Part shown: positions 36,861 through 40,138 of the stretch, in pieces | How positions within the stretch are numbered: the first letter of the stretch is position 1 | Layout of the letters: the number at the start of each line of letters is the position of its first letter | From: Bacteroidales bacterium | Lineage (GTDB): Bacteria > Bacteroidota > Bacteroidia > Bacteroidales > P3 | Direction: 5' to 3' | Assembly (NCBI GenBank): GCA_031274555.1 | Contig: JAISPZ010000080.1 | Location: 1-40,138 of the forward strand | Length of the DNA: 40,138 bases | The notes under the pieces: model-generated | The model's database searches: none | What the model saw: the letters and a program-made list of their open reading frames with translations, nothing else | Told to the model about the DNA's origin: nothing | Made by a program: the position numbers and the translations under genes

Positions 36861-36899
36861 TAATTGTCAATTGTTAATTGTCAATTGTCAATTCGCTAA
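36861..36899. repeat. ATTGTCA satellite, left copy of a direct repeat flanking the first GH16 gene
   Basis: These 39 bases, ending CAATTCGCTAA, recur identically at 38131-38169, 1270 bp downstream on the other side of the first GH16 gene. Confidence 0.9.
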
Positions 36900-37080
36900 A
36901 ATGCAGAATAGAATGTAACGGAATGTAGAATGTAGAATTTAGAATTTAGAATGAGCGAAGCGTAAAATCGAGTGTAGGGTATAGAATTTAGAATTAAAAC
37001 AACAATACAAACGAATGATATGCACAGATAGCGAGTGCGTAAGCAAAATTCTTAATTCTAAATTCTACATTCTTAATTTT
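36900..37080. repeat. Heptamer satellites before the first GH16 gene
   Basis: TAGAATT/TAGAATG arrays with a GAGCGAAGCGTAAAAT module are followed by a short unique stretch and reverse-orientation TTCTAAAT units. No gene is seen. Confidence 0.8.
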
Positions 37081-37083
37081 AAA

Positions 37084-37110
37084 ATCCCTGCGCAAGCGGG
37101 GATATTTTTT
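37084..37110 (+). terminator. Intrinsic terminator upstream of the GH16 genes
   Basis: ATCCCTGC (37084-37091), loop GCAA, and GCGGGGAT (37096-37103) form an eight-pair stem with one T-G pair, followed by ATTTTTTG. It would end transcription from the giant-protein genes before the GH16 gene at 37155. Confidence 0.75.
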
Positions 37111-37154
37111 GTGATGTGTATAAAAAGTGTGTGAAAGTTAAAATTATATAATGT

Positions 37155-38084
37155 ATGAAAAAATATGTACTTATTCTTGCGGCGTGTATCGTTGGATACA
37201 TCCTTACATTCAGTGCTTGCAGCGAAAGTAACACTGACCCGAAGACAGAGCCTGTCATTATCCCCGAAAATACGATACACCCCGAATATGAGGGCTACAC
37301 GTTGGTCTGGGTGGATGATTTCAGCGCGACAGAACTTGACAAGTCCGCCTGGAACATCGAAGTAAACGGTGACGGCGGCGGCAACAACGAATTGCAGTTC
37401 TATCGTGAAGAAAACGTAACTTTGGGAGTAGAGCCACAAAGTGAAAAAAAATGCTTGATACTTACAGCGAAAAAAGAAACATATCAGGGAAAGACCGCCA
37501 CTTCGGGACGCGTAACAAGTATGGAGAAAAAGTTTTTTAAACATGGACGTATAGAAGCATCGATTAAACTGCCACAGACCGCAAACGGCTTGTGGCCTGC
37601 CTTTTGGATGATGGGCAACGACTATCCGTCAGTGGGCTGGCCCCATTGTGGCGAAATTGACATCTTGGAAATGGGACACTCCAACGGTATCCGCAATTCC
37701 ACCCAGGACCGCTATTTTAACGGAGCTTGTCACTGGGGCTTGTCGTGGAACGGTGGCGCATACCCCAATTACGCAAAAGCCTCTACGAACAGCTACAGTA
37801 TGCAAGACACTTTCCACCTCTACACCCTTATCTGGGACGACAACTATATCCGTATGTACCTTGACATAGATAAATACCATGATGTAGAGCCATATTACGA
37901 GATGAATATTTCCGACAAGAGTTCAGACAACTCCCCGGGCAAATACTTCCACAAAGAATTTTTTATACTGTTCAACCTCGCTGTTGGCGGGAACTTTCCG
38001 GGAATTTGGAACATTGCCGAAATAACCGCCTTGTCGAACGGCGAAGTTAAAATGTACGTGGACTTCGTGAGAATATACCAATAG
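37155..38084 (+). CDS. GH16 endo-beta-1,3(4)-glucanase lipoprotein
   Basis: A 309-residue lipoprotein (lipobox ending Cys22, LTFSAC). It begins with the GH16 signature YTLVWVDDFSATELDKSAWN. Catalytic residues are in GEIDILEMG: nucleophile Glu167, Asp169 and acid/base Glu172. The substrate-cleft region LWPAFWMMGNDYPSVGWPHC is typical of laminarinases. It ends soon after the catalytic domain with no binding module. The lipobox suggests surface attachment. It should cut beta-1,3- or mixed beta-glucans. It is duplicated in tandem with the next gene. Confidence 0.93.
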   Translation: MKKYVLILAACIVGYILTFSACSESNTDPKTEPVIIPENTIHPEYEGYTLVWVDDFSATELDKSAWNIEVNGDGGGNNELQFYREENVTLGVEPQSEKKCLILTAKKETYQGKTATSGRVTSMEKKFFKHGRIEASIKLPQTANGLWPAFWMMGNDYPSVGWPHCGEIDILEMGHSNGIRNSTQDRYFNGACHWGLSWNGGAYPNYAKASTNSYSMQDTFHLYTLIWDDNYIRMYLDIDKYHDVEPYYEMNISDKSSDNSPGKYFHKEFFILFNLAVGGNFPGIWNIAEITALSNGEVKMYVDFVRIYQ

Positions 38085-38308
38085 AATGTAGAATTTAGAA
38101 TGTAGAATTTAGAATGAGCAGAGCGCAAAATAATTGTCAATTGTTAATTGTCAATTGTCAATTCGCTAAGATGCAGAACAGAATGTAGAATTTAGAATTT
38201 AGAATTTAGAATTTAGAATTTAGAATGAGCAGAGCGCAAAATAGAATGTAGAACGTAGGATATAACGGACAGAGTGAGAGAAACCCGAAGCCGAAAAAGT
38301 GTCAAGCA
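38085..38308. repeat. Satellites and 54-bp block between the GH16 genes
   Basis: This gap holds TAGAATT/G heptamers, GAGCAGAGCGCAAAATA modules, and the 39-base ATTGTCA repeat (38131-38169). A 54-bp block (38255-38308, beginning GTAGGATATAACGGACAGAG) recurs identically at 39313-39366 after the second GH16 gene. Confidence 0.88.
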
Positions 38309-38332
38309 AAAAACCTGAAAATATATAAACAA

Positions 38333-39253
38333 ATGAAAAAGTATATACTTATTTTTATGACATATATCGCTGGATATGTTCCCATATTCGGTTTTGGAAC
38401 TGAAAGCAACATATATGCTGAAACAGAATCTATTACTGTCCCCGAAGATACAACCCACCCCGAATACGCAGGCTACACGTTAGTCTGGGTGGACAATTTC
38501 AATACAGCGAAACTTGACACTTCCAATTGGAACATCGAAGAAAACGGTGGCAACAGCAACGAATTGCAGTTTTACCGCGAAGAGAACGTATCGTTGGGAA
38601 TAGAGCCACAGAGCGGCAAACAGTGCCTAATACTTACAGCGAAAAAAGAAACATATCAGGGAAAAACCGCCACTTCGGGACGTGTGAACAGTCTTGGAAA
38701 AAAGATTTTTGAATATGGACGTATAGAAGCATCGATTAAACTGCCACAGACTGCAAACGGCTTGTGGCCCGCCTTTTGGATGATGGGCAACGACTATCCA
38801 GCAGTGGGCTGGCCCCATTGTGGAGAAATTGACATCTTTGAAATGGGAAGCTATGGCGGTATCCGCAATTCTATCCAGGACCGTTATTTTAATGGGGCTT
38901 GCCATTGGGGTTTGTGGGACAATGGCGCAAACCCAAGTTACGCAAAAGCTATCACAAACAGTTACAGTATGCAAGATACTTTCCACCTCTACACCCTTAT
39001 TTGGGACGACAACTATATCCGTATGTACTTAGACATAGATAAATACCCTGATGCGAAGCCGTATTACGAGATGGATATTTCCGACAAGAGTTCAGACTAT
39101 TCCCCGGGCAACTACTTCCACAAAGAATTTTTTATAATTTTCAACATCGCTGTTGGTGGCAACTTTCCCAAAATTTTGGACATCGCAGGAATAACCGCCT
39201 TGTCAAGTGGCGAAGCTAAAATGTACGTGGACTTCGTGAGAATATACCAATAG
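38333..39253 (+). CDS. Second GH16 beta-glucanase, lipobox lost
   Basis: A 306-residue paralogue of the preceding enzyme, closely similar across the catalytic domain. It carries intact GEIDIFEMG (Glu165, Asp167, Glu170) and LWPAFWMMGNDYPAVGWPHC. Its N-terminus MKKYILIFMTYIAGYVPIFG aligns without gaps, but the lipid-modified cysteine position is now Gly22 (IFGFGTES). It should not be lipidated and is probably periplasmic or released. It may be cleaved by signal peptidase I near NIYA. Activity on beta-1,3-glucan is expected. The absence of a C-terminal sorting domain argues against T9SS export. Confidence 0.92.
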   Translation: MKKYILIFMTYIAGYVPIFGFGTESNIYAETESITVPEDTTHPEYAGYTLVWVDNFNTAKLDTSNWNIEENGGNSNELQFYREENVSLGIEPQSGKQCLILTAKKETYQGKTATSGRVNSLGKKIFEYGRIEASIKLPQTANGLWPAFWMMGNDYPAVGWPHCGEIDIFEMGSYGGIRNSIQDRYFNGACHWGLWDNGANPSYAKAITNSYSMQDTFHLYTLIWDDNYIRMYLDIDKYPDAKPYYEMDISDKSSDYSPGNYFHKEFFIIFNIAVGGNFPKILDIAGITALSSGEAKMYVDFVRIYQ

Positions 39254-39579
39254 AATGTAGAATTTAGAATTTAGAATTTAGAATGAGCAAAGCGCAGAAT
39301 AGAATGTAAAACGTAGGATATAACGGACAGAGTGAGAGAAACCCGAAGCCGAAAAAGTGTCAAGCAGGGGTACGGAAAATTCAAGATTTAAAATTTAGCA
39401 ATTGAAGTAAACCATCGCTGAAAAGGAGTACGGAGTAGTTCATGCCAACTTAGAAAAGTAGATTAATAGATGGTGGGCTGCTTCTTCGGATTGCGAAATT
39501 TTAAACTTAATTTTCCACGAAACCTGAAAGTGTATAAACGGACAAAATGAGAGAAACCCGAAGCCGAAAAAGCGTTGAA
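39254..39579. repeat. Downstream remnants of the GH16 duplication unit
   Basis: TAGAATT heptamers, a GAGCAAAGCGCAGAATAG module and the 54-bp block (39313-39366) repeat the arrangement before the second GH16 gene. A diverged third block follows (39540-39579, GGACAAAATGAGAGAAACCC onward). It is preceded by AACCTGAAAGTGTATAAAC, which resembles the sequence just before the second GH16 start. No gene is present, so a third copy appears lost or never complete. Confidence 0.75.
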
Positions 39580-39654
39580 TAGGGGTTGGAATTTGAGGTG
39601 TAAAATTCTATATTCTTAATTTTGTTAGCAGTGGGGGCGCGTGAGCAGTGGGGG

Positions 39655-39995
39655 CGCGTGAGGGATTATTGCTTCGCAATGAAGTCGCTCTCGCTCGGCA
39701 TAGTCCGCGCAAGCGCGTCCTCTGCCCTCGCTTACTCGCGACTTTGAAGCGGAAATCCTTTTGCCTGCGAGGGGATTTGAGGTCGGCAGGTGGGATGGGA
39801 TGTATCGGTGGGTTTATGACAGAGAGTGTGTTTTGCGAACAGGCAAAAGATTGCAGCGGAAAGCCCGACCCTTGCGGTAGGTAGGCAGGCAGGCTACGGA
39901 TTGGTGGGCACAAAACAAATGGGTGGAAGTCGGTGCTGTCGCTGAATTTTGGTCAAAGCGCAGGCCGCCGCCTGCCTACCGCAAGGGGCACGCCC
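39655..39995 (-). repeat. Structured dispersed repeat, copy 4 (reverse, expanded)
   Basis: Read on the reverse strand, GGGCGTGCCCC opens a long stem of about 18 bp, CCCTTGCGGTAGGCAGGC against GCCTGCCTACCTACCGCAAGGG. Next come TCGGGCTTTCCGCTGCAATC, the stem CTTTTGCCTG/CAGGCAAAAGG around a long loop, and GGATTTCCGCTTC. Extra hairpins (AAGTCGC/GCGACTT and ATTGC/GCAAT) precede AATCCCTCACGCG. The end helix is GCGTG/CACGC, a compensatory change from the other copies. No gene is supported in this stretch. Confidence 0.82.
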
Positions 39996-40020
39996 AAAAT
40001 AAGTATGTAAAAAATATAAA

Positions 40021-40137
40021 TCCTTAAATCCGCAAGCAAATTATTTTGAGAGTAGAAAAATATTTCCGAAGTTTTTTTTGCGGATATTTTGGGAAACGAG
40101 GGGTTGATATGCTGTTTTTCGACAAAAAAAATGCAGA
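40021..40137. repeat. Right terminal inverted repeat of the window
   Basis: Reverse complement of 1-118 with three substitutions and one length difference in a poly-A run. It lies 25 bases beyond structured repeat copy 4. Internally, ATCCGCAA near one end can pair with TTGCGGAT near 40078-40085. Confidence 0.9.
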
Positions 40138-40138
40138 T

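Noticed and set aside
38178-38255. Heptamer arrays as a CRISPR or origin iteron set
   Set aside because: Seven-base units without spacers and without a replication protein nearby; they are simple tandem satellites.
39608-39913. 101-codon frame near the right end
   Set aside because: It runs across structured repeat copy 4, whose pairing explains the sequence; composition and content are not protein-like.
1-40138. A transposon bounded by the terminal repeats
   Set aside because: No transposase, integrase or recombinase gene was found in the window, and no target-site duplication can be seen because the flanks are outside. It is left as an open finding rather than called.

Overview
The window looks like an anaerobic member of the Bacteroidetes, most likely Bacteroidales. 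It has a SusC/SusD pair, lipoproteins, proteins with type IX secretion (T9SS) C-terminal sorting domains, a DUF6377-type regulator and TAnnTTTG -7 promoter elements close to start codons. Shine-Dalgarno sites are weak. A very large 2-hydroxyacyl-CoA-dehydratase-activase-like protein fits a fermentative anaerobe. No rRNA, tRNA, transposase, phage or CRISPR genes were seen. Genus cannot be judged from the sequence alone.

Layout. (1) 1-118 and 40021-40137 are near-identical inverted copies of one sequence, so both ends of the window are the same repeat in opposite orientation. (2) 168-2077: remnant of a probable restriction endonuclease followed by an intact adenine-specific DNA methyltransferase. 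(3) 2034-6035 (-): multidomain T9SS cargo protein overlapping the methyltransferase 3' end. (4) 6127-7022 (-): DUF3791/DUF3990 toxin-antitoxin-like pair with a duplicated promoter/start region. (5) 7249-8241: DUF3089 lipoprotein hydrolase. (6) 8262-13459 (-): TetR regulator and the giant activase-like protein, each preceded by the same palindromic operator. (7) 13868-15240: split threonine/serine exporter. (8) 15388-16722: AAA ATPase/DUF4143 protein behind four direct repeats. (9) 16896-39253, all on +: a polysaccharide utilisation locus. It contains a membrane DUF6377 regulator, SusC, SusD, a DP-tethered surface lipoprotein, a GH128 lipoprotein, two giant T9SS proteins with MBG repeats, and two tandem GH16 enzymes. 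GH128 and GH16 both point to beta-1,3-glucan (laminarin-like or fungal glucan) as substrate.

How it fits together. Secreted or surface GH16 and GH128 enzymes would cut beta-1,3-glucan outside the cell. SusD and the tethered lipoprotein would bind fragments, and SusC would import them. The DUF6377 protein is the likely sensor/regulator. The two giant proteins are probably glycan- or surface-adhesion factors.

The most unusual material is non-coding or repetitive. Four dispersed copies of a structured repeat share single-stranded cores, while their stems covary between copies. Heptameric satellites occupy most gaps of the glucan locus. In-frame tandem repeats have expanded inside several otherwise conserved proteins. 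The two giant proteins share eight copies of a cysteine-framed domain that I do not recognise.
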